Assembly: GCF_910592395.1 (NCBI RefSeq)
Contig: NC_088312.1
Coordinates: forward strand, 20,407,292 to 20,467,291
Direction: 5' to 3'
DNA length: 60,000 bases
DNA from: Lineus longissimus
Lineage: Eukaryota; Nemertea; Pilidiophora; Heteronemertea; Lineidae
Made by a program: the position numbers and the translations under genes. The notes beneath the pieces were generated by a model that saw only the letters and a program-made list of their open reading frames with translations, did not search any database and had not been told where the DNA came from. Of the stretch, positions 57,401 through 60,000 are shown piece after piece. Position 1 is the first letter of the stretch. Each line of letters begins with the position of its first letter.

Positions 57401-59971
57401 TTGATAACCAGCTCCCCGATGCCTACTTCACCACAGTTCTCTACCCGACACCGGTGCCATCTTACATCTTGAAGAGGACCGGCATCAAACCGTTCATCGA
57501 GTTGGCTATGATGAAGCGGACAATACCGGAGAACAACGTCAATGCATTCAAGTAAGATACCAAAACTGCTTCATCATCAGATTGCATTTGAATTTGGGAA
57601 TTGATGACAAACTTGAGGTGTTGGTGCTCTCACCAACCACTGCGAGGGTGGAATTTAAATGTAGGCTAAAACTGAGGCGGTCGCAAAGGGTTAAATGCCA
57701 GCTCCAACCATGCTGTATTTAGTGCACCTTCTTGAGAGGTGGAGCAGTCAAGTGATTTGCCCAAGGTTACACAATCTCATCTATTTGCAGGTACTTTAAG
57801 GTGCTGATTCAGGAGTTCAGTATCAAGGTGGACAAAGGCTTCATGCTGTCTGTCTACGATATCTTTGCCAATCTCCAGAAGGAAACGACTGAGGTAAAGC
57901 TTGACTCTCATCTTCATTTCCTAAATAGTTTAAACCATGATATGCACCATCAAACGTGAACTTACAAAGAGTAAAAGCCAAGTTTCAGTGTTGCGAAAGT
58001 TTCATGGTTCACAGTATGCATATGCTGCTTGTCTTGTCAGCACGGTTTGTGAGCTCTGCAGCTCTGCATTCTGAGCATTTTTGACCAGCACCCATTGAAA
58101 CCTGGGTAAAGTAAGGCATGTAAAGCAAAGAGACCTGTCTGGAGTCTCCCAACCAGGGAGCTCAAGACTGCTGGGTTGAGACTTGAGCCACTACGTCACC
58201 ACAGCTCCCTTCAATAGCAGCACATCCTCTTGCAAACGGGGCCTACAACAAGACTCCTTACGCATGAGGGAGTAAGTATGTATCGAGTGAAACGGCCTGA
58301 TATTGTCAGGATGGTAGCAGCAGTGCTGTGATATAAACACTTGCCATTGCAAGTTCTCAAATGTACCATCAAGTAATTTTGTATTTTCAGAGTATGCAAC
58401 TGCAAGCTGACTTGGCACTAGCTCACAGAAGTCTTAAGGAGGCAGCTGCTGTTATGGTGAGTGATATGGCAACGATAAAAATGTCTGTATGCTGTAACTG
58501 GTGAAATTATATTCTGTGGTGCAGGGTCTAGGACCTATTTTCAATTTTGACTGTGGGATTGAAATCTTGTACATTTTTCAAAACAGTATTTTTAGGGTTA
58601 ATAGATGACGTTCTTTTTCTAGGTGTCGTCACGACCAGAGAAGATTGTCTACGAATATCTTCATCTGTCACCATTAAAGGTAGGTTAGCTGTCTCAGACT
58701 CCCATGTGTGATATGGACACAAATTTCGCCAAGATTCCCCTAAACTCTGCCATCTGTGAAGGTAGTTTCTCTGAACAGAAGCCAGAACAATGTCCTTTGA
58801 TTACCAACCGAGCGGAAGCCTGGCCAGAGTCCACATATCTCCAAGAAAAGCTATAGGGAACAGAGGCAGATTTGCCTCACACTGCCACATTCTTGAGGAC
58901 CAACAGTGTAAAAATTTGACCAGTCAAACTCAAAGAAGGAGAGGTTACATTTTATTTCTTCTCTTTCTAGATGTCTGTGAGTTTCTCTCTCGGCGGCAAG
59001 GCCTACCAGGCGAACAAACCTCCTGCCTCGTTCGCCTCCGATATCATCGACTTCTTCCTCAACTCAATAGGTGTCACTCTCACTGAGATTAAGGATGTGG
59101 AACTAAGGTAAAGGTTTGAAAGTAACACACCTTCAAAAGAAAATCGAACGCTACATGAAACTTAACTGACTTGTCTGTTGTCACGAAAAAAGAACTGTTA
59201 TTCAGAATAAGAAGTGTAAGAATAGTACTGAACTAAGTAAAAGACCAGAACAGACTTTAGCACATTCTACTGTACACTGTATATTCTTTCAGGATGGCCT
59301 TCTTCGAGAGAAAAGGTGACATGCTCTCCACACCACAGCTCCTGGCTGAGATCAAGTCGCACTACATCTCCCAGGCGGTCAAGCAGGCCTATGTGCTGGT
59401 CCTCGGCCTAGATGTCCTGGGGAACCCCTACGGACTGGTCAAGGATTTCACGCAGGGGCTTGGGGATTTGTTCTATGAACCTATCATGGTAAGTGCATCC
59501 TCCCAGCAACCCAAGGCTTCAATAGAGCAAACCACATAGAATACTGATGTATCTGTACTGTTTTACTGGCGAGTTTAGGAGACCTACATCCCAAGTTTTC
59601 ATATTGTTACAGTAATGGCTGAAGGTCTTAACCGTCCCATCTTTTTCCAGGGGTCAGTTCAAGGCACTGATGAGTTTGCTGGTGGCATAGTGCGAGGTGT
59701 GAAGAGTCTCCTTGGTCATACAGTGGGTGAGTTTCCAATCCTAGCTATTATTCGGCTTAAAATTAGGTATAATTTTTGGAACAGAATTGTCGTACCCACA
59801 TTTTACTACTCTCACAGAGATTTTACGGTACTCTTCCGTGGTGTGTAAATGATGAAAATGTAAAGTTGACATTTTCTTTCTCCAGGTGGAGCTGCTGGTT
59901 CGGTTGCATTGATTACAGGATCGCTTGGTCGAGGATTAGCGGCACTCTCTTTCGATGAAGATTACAAGATC
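1917..59971 (+). CDS. Vps13: VPS13A/C-type intermembrane lipid transfer protein, 74 internal exons (5' and 3' incomplete)
   Basis: VPS13 proteins are long rods with a hydrophobic groove that carry glycerolipids between membranes at organelle contact sites. The 74 exons are listed in the segment entries below. All have AG/GT borders and compatible phases, giving 10,376 nt or about 3,459 codons with no internal stop. Identity rests on family-typical stretches: [21 protein letters not shown] (exons 2-3), [17 protein letters not shown] (exon 5), VLLADS then WHTAQ (17-18), [19 protein letters not shown] (39), [12 protein letters not shown] (57), [15 protein letters not shown] (72) and [12 protein letters not shown] (73-74). 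These fit the VPS13A/C branch better than VPS13B or VPS13D; invertebrates usually have one gene for the A/C pair. The first exons of 44 and 43 nt match my recollection of human VPS13A exons 2 and 3. The start codon exon and the C-terminal exons are outside the window. Confidence 0.97.
5064..5430 (-). mobile_element. tRNA-derived SINE (family A), full length, with target-site duplication
   Basis: On the - strand the element starts AAGGAGCCTCATGGCCTAGT and has a pol III A box (TGGCCTAGTGG) and B box (GGTTCGATCCC). It ends in a (GAA)n-like tail at about 5064. A perfect 14-bp target-site duplication, TGCTGCAATAGTAC, flanks it at 5050-5063 and 5431-5444. It lies in the intron between Vps13 exons 7 and 8. 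A second copy is at 39732-40132. Confidence 0.92.
6580..7085 (+). repeat. Intronic minisatellite of GAGTACTCCCTTGAA-type units
   Basis: About thirty degenerate 12-15 bp units fill most of the intron between Vps13 exons 10 and 11. A block of about 130 bp (near 6640-6775) is repeated at about 6860-6995, so the array also has a higher-order duplication. Because units are often multiples of 3, long open frames exist on both strands (Glu/Tyr-rich on one, Ser/Arg/Tyr-rich on the other). They are by-products. Confidence 0.85.
7173..13948 (+). CDS. Vps13: Vps13 exons 11-16: end of N-terminal region and first groove repeats
   Basis: Exons: 7173-7293, 7603-7697, 8046-8182, 9521-9612, 13237-13352, 13661-13948. 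Exon 11 is basic then acidic, with the family motif FFSGWFG followed by SSDSEDEYE. Exon 12 encodes [19 protein letters not shown], the conserved 'LTPEEK..L..AIGY' block of VPS13A/C. Exons 13-15 are beta-rich groove strands ([10 protein letters not shown], then VTGKTESF). Exon 16 carries [17 protein letters not shown] and [13 protein letters not shown], the repeated VPS13 module in which a long strand ends in 'hhhP' followed by 'hhhDhG'. The intron 9613-13236 is 3.6 kb, but phase 1 is kept across it and the protein similarity continues without a gap. Confidence 0.94.
8183..9520. other. Vps13 intron, 1.3 kb, nothing recognised
   Basis: No supported gene or complete repeat element. A possible exon at 9387-9488 has good splice sites but the wrong phase (see rejected items). 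Confidence 0.5.
9613..13236. other. Vps13 intron, 3.6 kb
   Basis: No coding exon fits here; exons 14 and 15 join in phase and in homology. It holds three of the four exact TGACCTTGACCT motifs in the window (10116-10127, 10144-10155, 10827-10838) and an imperfect duplication of about 55 bp around 11621-11700. Otherwise unremarkable AT-rich sequence. Confidence 0.6.
13386..13470 (+). mobile_element. Diverged tRNA-like head of a family A SINE
   Basis: CCTCAAAGCCTTGTGGTTAA, a decayed A box, is followed by CGCAATAGTGCCTGCGTTTGATAGGG and GGGGAGAACTC. This parallels the minus-strand head of the 5064-5430 copy (CCTCATGGCCTAGTGGTTTA ... GGGGAGAACCC). Confidence 0.45.
14025..14105 (+). mobile_element. 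3' fragment of SINE family C
   Basis: ATCCAGAGGGAGTTTTACTC, CTAGGTTGCTTAATGCTA and GGATAAGTTTCGGTCTGTGT match the body of the element at 24679-24968. The tRNA-like head is missing. Confidence 0.5.
14315..15428 (+). CDS. Vps13: Vps13 exons 17-19: groove repeat before the linker
   Basis: Exons: 14315-14402, 14791-14908, 15257-15428. Together they read [20 protein letters not shown], then [12 protein letters not shown], then a strand pair ending [20 protein letters not shown] and [11 protein letters not shown]. This matches the VPS13A/C stretch that runs from 'YDxFDhxhxxVQLL' to 'RISDKKhxxhhxLhxSIPhP'. The end of exon 19 is the least certain point: GTGCGT after 15428 is the better donor, but a shorter form ending at 15389 (GTTGAT) would also leave phase 0. 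The two forms differ by 13 codons in a flexible region. Confidence 0.9.
16256..16291 (+). CDS. Vps13: Vps13 exon 20: 36-nt acidic microexon
   Basis: A 36-nt exon, phase 0-0, encoding [12 protein letters not shown]. It has a TTGAATAG acceptor and a GTAGTG donor. It sits in the linker that precedes the FFAT-like motif. Both flanks are phase 0, so it can be skipped without a frameshift and is a candidate alternatively spliced microexon. The call rests on the splice sites, the phase, and a composition (Ser/Glu/Asp) like that of the next linker exons; no homology supports it. Confidence 0.62.
16292..17865. other. Vps13 intron, 1.6 kb, nothing recognised
   Basis: No exon, repeat element or second gene could be supported between the 36-nt microexon and the polybasic exon. 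Confidence 0.5.
17866..18234 (+). CDS. Vps13: Vps13 exons 21-22: polybasic exon and phospho-FFAT-like exon
   Basis: Exons: 17866-18040 and 18174-18234. Exon 21 is Lys/Arg-rich ([19 protein letters not shown] and [10 protein letters not shown]), which could contact acidic lipids or simply be a disordered linker. Exon 22 reads [20 protein letters not shown]. Human VPS13A and VPS13C have their FFAT motif, which recruits ER-resident VAP proteins, between the same two groove blocks. Here the core would be F-Y-S-A-S-E with an acidic tract on the C-terminal side. Ser at position 4 replaces the usual Asp, the pattern known as phospho-FFAT, where kinase action turns VAP binding on. The splice sites and phases are clear; VAP binding is inferred. 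Confidence 0.85.
18526..22129 (+). CDS. Vps13: Vps13 exons 23-29: central groove repeats
   Basis: Exons: 18526-18841, 19000-19142, 19293-19537, 20065-20207, 21331-21456, 21626-21709, 21900-22129. They encode alternating beta strands and a helix typical of the VPS13 middle region: [36 protein letters not shown], then [60 protein letters not shown] and INIDVRAP-like text ([14 protein letters not shown]). The last is the repeated 'lkAPVhhhPQ..hShN.hhhhLG' module of VPS13A/C. The acceptor of the exon at 20065 lies 3 nt past a SINE insertion. Confidence 0.94.
19812..20053 (+). mobile_element. tRNA-derived SINE (family B) next to a splice acceptor
   Basis: Starts GGGGCAGCGG with a perfect A box (TAGCGCAGTGG) and B box (GGGTTCGACTCC), and ends in GCGCTATATAAAAGACTCAT followed by a short TTATTA tail. 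The 8-bp duplication TTATCATT is at 19804-19811 and 20054-20061. The right copy is followed by CAG and Vps13 exon 26, so the 3' end of the SINE now lies in the branch-point and polypyrimidine region of that exon. Confidence 0.9.
20230..20264 (+). repeat. Perfect 14-bp hairpin, 22 nt inside an intron
   Basis: TATAGACCCCACAT at 20230-20243 pairs exactly with ATGTGGGGTCTATA at 20251-20264 around a 7-nt loop. It begins just after the donor of exon 26 (20208). It may be part of an unrecognised repeat element spanning roughly 20225-20650. Confidence 0.7.
21045..21250 (+). repeat. Minisatellite with AACCAGCTGGAGGAGTCAAA units
   Basis: Seven degenerate copies of CAGCTGGAGGAGTCAA with variable spacers, in the intron before the exon at 21331. 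One frame reads a QLEES repeat, but no splice sites place it in the gene. Confidence 0.8.
22171..22389 (+). repeat. Three tandem copies of a 72-73 bp unit
   Basis: Units begin at 22171, 22244 and 22316 with CTTGGCATTTGAAGGGG and end AACTGATGGCCTA. Intron after exon 29. The 169-codon open frame on the opposite strand comes from this repeat plus the antisense of exon 29. Confidence 0.85.
22390..23480. other. Rest of Vps13 intron 22130-23480, nothing recognised
   Basis: About 1.1 kb after the tandem repeat with no supported gene, exon or named element. Confidence 0.45.
23481..25613 (+). CDS. Vps13: Vps13 exons 30-34: second central groove module
   Basis: Exons: 23481-23713, 24109-24314, 24489-24655, 25003-25124, 25318-25613. 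Exon 30 ([38 protein letters not shown]) matches the 'hLxPhNhxhhhxRNL' block that follows 'APVhhhPQ' in VPS13A/C. Exon 31 adds a Pro-rich stretch ([19 protein letters not shown]) before the next strand. Exon 32 carries the conserved LDDTRPDSR ('LDDxRP'), and exon 34 has a Ser/Asp/Glu insert ([19 protein letters not shown]) before [16 protein letters not shown] 199-codon open frame on the opposite strand over exon 34 is a shadow. Confidence 0.94.
23817..23890 (-). mobile_element. Diverged 3' fragment of SINE family A
   Basis: Starts TTCTTCTTCTCCTGTTTTCG and continues with a CCACTATGGTTGGGTGCAAA block that resembles the tail-side part of the two full copies (CCACTACGGTTAGGCGCCAA). Old and truncated. 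Confidence 0.45.
24679..24968 (+). mobile_element. tRNA-derived SINE (family C), diverged
   Basis: An A-box-like TGGCAGAGTGGTTA and a degenerate B box (GTAGGTTTAAAACTCG), then a body with GGGAGTAATACTCCTAGTTG, CTTAATGCTATAAAATCC and GGATAAGCTCTGGCCGGATG. Part of the body recurs at 14025-14105. It lies in the intron after exon 32. No clear target-site duplication was seen. Confidence 0.65.
26238..28178 (+). CDS. Vps13: Vps13 exons 35-40: groove module ending before the variable insert
   Basis: Exons: 26238-26354, 26526-26690, 27129-27228, 27359-27525, 27614-27742, 27959-28178. They contain [16 protein letters not shown] ('hLQPCxLF' in human VPS13A/C), [16 protein letters not shown] ('LWxhKxhxxxxxWFL'), [37 protein letters not shown] and [16 protein letters not shown]. 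Exon 40 then turns into a charged linker ([20 protein letters not shown]) and ends in phase 1. That phase opens the run of four phase 1-1 exons that follows. Confidence 0.95.
28565..28585 (+). CDS. Vps13: Vps13 exon 41: 21-nt candidate microexon, phase 1-1
   Basis: AG at 28563-28564 precedes 21 nt that end at a strong GTAAGT donor. In phase 1 it reads A-S-T-I-S-S-Q plus one base. It keeps the frame whether included or skipped. The ATTTCAG acceptor and the donor are good matches, and the position, just ahead of three other symmetric linker exons, fits a regulated microexon. It is too short for homology to test. Confidence 0.5.
28586..30082. other. Vps13 intron, 1.5 kb, nothing recognised
   Basis: Lies between the 21-nt microexon and the EGPD-repeat exon. 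No supported exon or repeat. Confidence 0.45.
30083..30451 (+). CDS. Vps13: Vps13 exon 42: EGPD/SP-repeat cassette exon, phase 1-1
   Basis: A 369-nt exon (CTTTTCAG acceptor, GGTACC donor region) with an open frame in the required phase. It encodes about 123 residues built from a degenerate repeat of about 16 residues with consensus [16 protein letters not shown], present about six times with Ser-Pro or Thr-Pro near the end of most units. The composition (Ser, Pro, Glu, Asp, Gly) predicts disorder and phosphorylation by proline-directed kinases. Human VPS13A and VPS13C have only a short linker here. The +1 frame over the same bases is also open for 98 codons, a by-product of the repeat. Confidence 0.8.
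31041..31262 (+). CDS. Vps13: Vps13 exon 43: acidic/Ala/Pro disordered cassette exon, phase 1-1
   Basis: A 222-nt exon with a good acceptor (CTTATTTCAG) and a weaker donor (GTATTT). It opens [20 protein letters not shown] and continues Ala/Pro/Glu-rich ([20 protein letters not shown]). No domain is recognised. It is frame-neutral like its neighbours, and it has unusually even codon use with many GCC/CCT/GAG codons. Its length, open frame and phase match argue that it is real, but alternative inclusion is an inference. Confidence 0.75.
32099..32323 (+). CDS. Vps13: Vps13 exon 44: Ser/Asp-rich disordered cassette exon, phase 1-1
   Basis: A 225-nt exon (TTTTCCAG acceptor, GTACAA donor) encoding a Ser/Asp/Glu-rich linker: [20 protein letters not shown], then [20 protein letters not shown] and [11 protein letters not shown] short amphipathic stretch ([13 protein letters not shown]) sits between acidic clusters. 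It is phase 1-1, so it can be skipped. It joins exon 45, which opens with more acid (DGEEEEEQD) before returning to conserved VPS13 sequence. Confidence 0.8.
32340..32660 (+). repeat. Degenerate CTTGATGTTGTAT repeat
   Basis: CTTGATGTTGTAT-like text followed by a CACT-containing segment recurs about four times at irregular spacing, in the intron after exon 44. Confidence 0.4.
33258..36952 (+). CDS. Vps13: Vps13 exons 45-52: rod segment between the disordered insert and the adaptor-binding region
   Basis: Exons: 33258-33394, 33588-33656, 33978-34019, 34810-34902, 35757-35857, 36139-36289, 36610-36687, 36872-36952. Exon 45 carries [20 protein letters not shown], matching 'hNITLSK..L.hhNNLhK.F' of VPS13A/C. 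Exons 46-47 ([17 protein letters not shown]) match 'APFhhxNxhGhxhxV'. Exon 48 has a weak donor (GAG|GTGCTA) and is the least certain, but it keeps phase 0 and joins [14 protein letters not shown] well. Exons 49-50 are acidic ([20 protein letters not shown]). Exons 51-52 return to strong homology: [19 protein letters not shown] equals the human '[20 protein letters not shown]'. Confidence 0.88.
33775..33894 (-). mobile_element. MITE-like repeat family 2, copy
   Basis: Shares AAATTGAATGGAAACAACC and AAAACTAGT.TCTTTAATAGA with 53381-53556 and ends GCGGTTCCACTGTA, the complement of the TACAGTRGAACC end seen at 53381 and 35468. Intronic. Confidence 0.5.
34245..34425 (+). repeat. GCGACCTTAAACCATAT minisatellite
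   Basis: About 3.5 copies of a 55-60 bp unit, itself made of TGCGACCTTAAA half-units separated by GGGCCCATATTAGCCA. Intron after exon 47. Confidence 0.8.
35468..35530 (+). mobile_element. MITE-like terminus (family 2-like)
   Basis: TACAGTGGAACCCTGGTAAC followed by ACGACC and a partly complementary GGTCGCGTTAC. Resembles the TACAGTAGAACCTC end at 53381. Weak. Confidence 0.3.
37083..37419 (+). mobile_element. Candidate 337-bp MITE with imperfect terminal inverted repeats
   Basis: Left end CTTAAAGTGATACT and right end AGTTACCCTTTAAG are inverted repeats with 3 mismatches in 14. The interior is unique and contains two TGACGT motifs. Intron before exon 53. No flanking duplication was confirmed. 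Confidence 0.35.
37572..37931 (+). repeat. Six exact-length 60-bp tandem copies of a 3' splice site plus exon start
   Basis: Each unit has intron sequence (TAGTTACATGTCAACATGTA ...), an ATTYCAG acceptor and then the first 24 nt of exon 53 (TTCCACAATGACCTGACAGT GCCA). Exon starts would be at 37608, 37668, 37728, 37788, 37848 and 37908; only the last continues into the exon. Units differ at a few positions. Confidence 0.97.
37908..41437 (+). CDS. Vps13: Vps13 exons 53-58: start of the VAB (adaptor-binding) repeats
   Basis: Exons: 37908-38098, 39095-39221, 39527-39661, 40369-40455, 40871-41083, 41354-41437. The VAB/SHR-BD region of VPS13 is a set of beta repeats, each with an invariant Asn, that bind PxP-type adaptor peptides. 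Seen here: [19 protein letters not shown] (exon 55) and [18 protein letters not shown] (exon 57), both with the Asn in the expected place. Exon 53 opens [13 protein letters not shown], equal to 'hxNHFSVPhShY'. Its acceptor is the last of six tandem copies. A SINE sits in intron 39662-40368, and 5.4 kb of repeats follow exon 58. Confidence 0.93.
38395..38470 (-). mobile_element. tRNA-like SINE head, diverged
   Basis: On the - strand: TAGCGCAGTGAAAGAG (A box), then GGATGATCACGGGTTCGAGG (B box), with spacing like the head at 19812. Probably an old family B copy. Confidence 0.5.
39732..40132 (-). mobile_element. tRNA-derived SINE (family A), second copy, with target-site duplication
   Basis: Nearly identical to the copy at 5064-5430, in the same orientation, with about 30 extra bases near 39776-39806 (TCTCCTAGGAGTAATCCTCC region). 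A 13-bp duplication, GCAAGCTGGTGAT, flanks it at 39719-39731 and 40133-40145. It lies in the intron after Vps13 exon 55. The high similarity and intact duplications point to recent activity. Confidence 0.92.
41084..41225 (+). repeat. Decayed tandem repeats derived from Vps13 exon 57
   Basis: CGTTGCTATAGACTTGTTAA TATA at about 41191-41214 matches exon 57 text CGTTGCTATGGACTTGTTTA TATA (near 41013), and AGAAGGTGAG resembles the exon end and donor. Between them are three TTAGCAACT/TTGGCAACT-type units. Confidence 0.45.
41885..43163. mobile_element. Fold-back-like element with tandem-repeat inverted arms
   Basis: Left arm, about 41885-42118: some fifteen units of GCCCCCCGGACATTT or GCCCCCCTAGGACTTCT. 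Right arm, about 42928-43163: the same units in reverse complement (GGGGGGCAAATGTCC, AGAAGTCCTAGGGGG). The 810-bp core has no long open frame. The arrangement is like fold-back (Tetris-like) non-autonomous DNA transposons, or two satellite arrays in head-to-head order. Confidence 0.7.
45002..45850 (+). repeat. Satellite: 80-bp higher-order unit of two 40-bp halves
   Basis: CTGGGTCTGTTTCGGGGTAG recurs at exact 80-bp spacing (45421, 45501, 45581, 45661, 45741, 45821). Half A reads GATCAAGTCCCTTGGAGTTG plus that block; half B reads GATTGACCCCCTTGGTCCTG plus CTTGATCTGTACCAGAGTAG. The halves are related. The 5' portion (45002-45420) is more diverged and less regular. Confidence 0.93.
46185..46400 (+). 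mobile_element. MITE-like repeat family 1, copy 3 (longest)
   Basis: Begins AAACTAGCAATTAAGATTGC TGCAAC and ends GCGATTATAATCGAAGGTAG CAGCAAC; the ends are partly inverted repeats. Related to copies near 252, 1755 and 55058. No coding capacity. Confidence 0.5.
46885..55948 (+). CDS. Vps13: Vps13 exons 59-64: VAB repeats continued
   Basis: Exons: 46885-46995, 47217-47369, 47695-47820, 48147-48280, 55420-55555, 55715-55948. Exon 59 encodes [17 protein letters not shown] ('[18 protein letters not shown]' in human). Exon 60 encodes [23 protein letters not shown] with the VAB Asn. Exon 62 encodes [20 protein letters not shown] ('AEHSTVITFxDYHxGxAPxL'). Exon 63 encodes [19 protein letters not shown]. 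Exon 64 has an acidic insert ([13 protein letters not shown]), then [20 protein letters not shown]. The 7.1 kb intron after exon 62 hosts a GPCR gene on the other strand. Exons 59 and 62 have decayed duplicates in nearby introns. Confidence 0.95.
47046..47186 (+). pseudogene. Two decayed tandem copies of Vps13 exon 59
   Basis: 47046-47116 matches exon 59 from AAGATTCGCGTCTACAACTC onward at roughly 75 percent, with a 3-nt gap and an in-frame TGA (AAGTGATCG for AAGTGGTCG). 47151-47186 matches only the first 35 nt. The intron text between copies (ATTCAAGG.TC.GGTGTGGTT) is duplicated too, so the unit was exon plus flanking intron. Confidence 0.75.
48017..48110 (+). pseudogene. Duplicate of Vps13 exon 62 with open frame, no clear splice sites
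   Basis: Aligned to exon 62 at an offset of 133 bases. It reads [20 protein letters not shown] then [12 protein letters not shown] and a stop, with about 22 of 31 residues as in the exon. There is no good polypyrimidine tract before it and a TAA at the end instead of a donor, so it is probably not used. Confidence 0.75.
48544..48549 (-). terminator. Candidate poly(A) signal of the nested GPCR gene
   Basis: TTTATT on the + strand is AATAAA on the GPCR strand, about 400 bases past its stop codon. This is the first perfect AATAAA that I noticed downstream. A cleavage site cannot be placed by eye. Confidence 0.4.
48945..50060 (-). CDS. Rhodopsin-family (class A) G protein-coupled receptor, intronless, nested in a Vps13 intron
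   Basis: A 371-codon open frame. Met23 (codon 49992-49994) may be the true start, since the first 22 residues look untranslated and the N-terminus from Met23 already holds N-glycosylation sites at N39, N45 and N63. Seven membrane segments: about 68-91, 101-124, 135-160, 182-203, 222-248, 281-305, 313-338. Family marks: N83 (1.50), D111 (2.50), DRY 162-164, W190 (4.50), P236 (5.50), CWTP 294-297. Odd: position 3.25 is Ser138 and the second extracellular loop has no Cys, so the usual disulfide is missing. NPxxY is N-F-P-I-Y (331-335), and residue 3.32 is Met, which argues against an amine receptor. Ligand unknown. It could be a lineage-specific orphan. Confidence 0.93.
   Translation of the reverse strand: MCDISDRIRIYTDSVVFRKCVIMSTESSPSTIQWNKDTNTSDQNNLTVLTKIECGDYGLPDCNFSPYFAIPVVTISVLIILANIVNIIVLSQIKTIQPGARLILINLTIADLCLGILCTSFSLPLSVSGVWPVNATVSMAVGYMMTVLCNVSVALLVLLSMDRYICIGFPLRYPQIMSPCHRYVAIALAWLIPMTTNSLSLFGIGKYRYNPTLYFTVIDYPQEIALVIIKAFIQFPIAAMMLIYFYIRIWRIRQYHITEMNNQARRSSIGSTTPVYTRHGLQMYMIAIIAVMLCWTPFYTQQIVLVLTKVKTPDILNFAFLWLGIANSFINFPIYYLTFKPYRNHIKELLRKLCIHIKHRTQDEQRRGNII
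52440..52790 (+). mobile_element. Retroposon-like fragment ending in an AATAAATAAT tail
   Basis: GC-richer than its surroundings. Short broken frames read [13 protein letters not shown] (Cys cluster) and, in another frame, [20 protein letters not shown] ... REGG-like text to a stop. It ends TTTAAATAAATAATAAATAA TAAA, like the 3' tail of a LINE or an inserted cDNA. Family not identified. Confidence 0.35.
53381..53556 (+). mobile_element. MITE-like repeat family 2, copy with inverted repeats
   Basis: Starts TACAGTAGAACCTCTCTATT AAGGACACC; CTTAATAGAGAGGTGTCC inside is the complement of the start, and a third such block ends the element. Shares AAATTGAATGGAAACAACC with 33775-33894. Confidence 0.55.
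55058..55215 (-). mobile_element. MITE-like repeat family 1, copy 4 (inverted)
   Basis: On the - strand: GATTACCAGTTTCATGAGAG, then GCAATTATAATCACAGGTAG CAG, as in copies 1 and 3. Both ends carry GCAATTTAAATC / GATTTAAATTGC, a clear terminal inverted repeat of 12 bp. Confidence 0.55.
56202..56340 (+). repeat. 17-bp minisatellite (TTGCTTAACATTTACTG) x8, just before exon 65
   Basis: Eight near-perfect 17-bp units end 13 bases before the acceptor of exon 65 (56354). Each unit has TTAAC/TTTAC text that resembles a branch point. Confidence 0.93.
56354..59107 (+). CDS. Vps13: Vps13 exons 65-71: C-terminal rod
   Basis: Exons: 56354-56590, 57073-57207, 57400-57551, 57791-57893, 58391-58456, 58623-58679, 58971-59107. 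Exon 65 ([20 protein letters not shown]) is the 'hxxhGhSLVNNxxxEVxYIxI' block. Exon 67 ([20 protein letters not shown]) is 'hQVDNQLPGAhFPVVFxPhxPP', and exon 68 ([18 protein letters not shown]) is 'KYFxVLIQEMxLxhDxGF'. Exon 70 ([10 protein letters not shown]) and exon 71 ([25 protein letters not shown]) match 'YEYFHISPhKLHLSVSLxxG' and 'LLKSIGATLTDVxDhhFK'. Confidence 0.96.
58095..58205 (-). mobile_element. tRNA-like SINE fragment, degenerate
   Basis: On the - strand: GAGCTGTGGTGACGTAGTGG (A-box-like), then a GGTTGGGAGACTCC block in the B-box position. Weak match; could be chance. Confidence 0.3.
59293..59971 (+). CDS. Vps13: Vps13 exons 72-74: start of the ATG2-C-like helical region (continues past the window)
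   Basis: Exons: 59293-59488, 59651-59726, 59886-59971. Exon 72 has [20 protein letters not shown] then a helix ending GDLFYEP. Exons 73-74 continue [32 protein letters not shown] and [11 protein letters not shown]. This is the most conserved part of VPS13A/C and begins the ATG2-C-like amphipathic helices that in human VPS13A/C bind lipid droplets and mitochondria. The wording LLGHTVGGAAG is closer to human VPS13C than to VPS13A. The last donor (GTAAGT at 59972) is followed by intron to the window end. Confidence 0.97.
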
Positions 59972-60000
59972 GTAAGTTTGACTGGAGTTCGAAGGGTCAT

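Noticed and set aside
1917-59971. VPS13B or VPS13D instead of VPS13A/C
   Set aside because: There is no ubiquitin-binding UBA or ricin-type insert as in VPS13D, and the blocks [31 protein letters not shown] and [14 protein letters not shown] follow the A/C pattern. A versus C cannot be split in an invertebrate.

Overview
This is animal nuclear DNA. About 59 kb of it is the interior of one very large, intron-rich gene on the + strand: a VPS13 bridge-type lipid transfer protein of the VPS13A/VPS13C branch. I placed 74 coding exons between 1917 and 59971. Every exon has AG and GT borders, the phases join without a break, and together they give about 3,459 codons. The first coding exon (about 33 residues by comparison with human VPS13A) lies upstream of the window. 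The last exons (rest of the ATG2-C-like region and the PH-like end) lie downstream. Intron sizes, tRNA-derived SINEs, MITE-like elements and many minisatellites suggest an invertebrate bilaterian, perhaps marine. I cannot name the species from the sequence.

Layout. 1-1916: intron. 1917-6441: chorein N-terminal region. 7173-15428: first part of the lipid groove. 16256-18234: a linker made of a 12-codon microexon, a polybasic exon and an exon with a phospho-FFAT-like motif (FYSASE), at the place where human VPS13A and VPS13C carry their VAP-binding FFAT motifs. 18526-28178: middle of the groove. 28565-32323: four consecutive exons of 21, 369, 222 and 225 nt, all phase 1-1. They encode a Ser/Pro/acidic disordered insert of up to 279 residues that could be spliced in any combination. 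33258-41437 and 46885-55948: the rod leading into and through the adaptor-binding (VAB/SHR-BD) repeats. 56354-59971: C-terminal region up to the start of the ATG2-C-like helices.

A second gene lies inside the 7.1 kb intron 48281-55419, on the - strand: an intronless rhodopsin-family GPCR (48945-50060). It lacks the usual ECL1-ECL2 disulfide cysteines and has an altered NPxxY motif.

Introns hold two full-length copies of one SINE family with intact target-site duplications, a second SINE type whose 3' end lies next to a splice acceptor, a fold-back element with tandem-repeat arms, an 80-bp higher-order satellite and several minisatellites. The most unusual structures are local duplications that include exon sequence: a 3' splice site with the first 24 nt of its exon repeated six times (37572-37931), and decayed exon copies beside the exons at 46885 and 48147, and possibly 40871. 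I saw no bacterial features, CRISPR array, rRNA or convincing functional tRNA gene.
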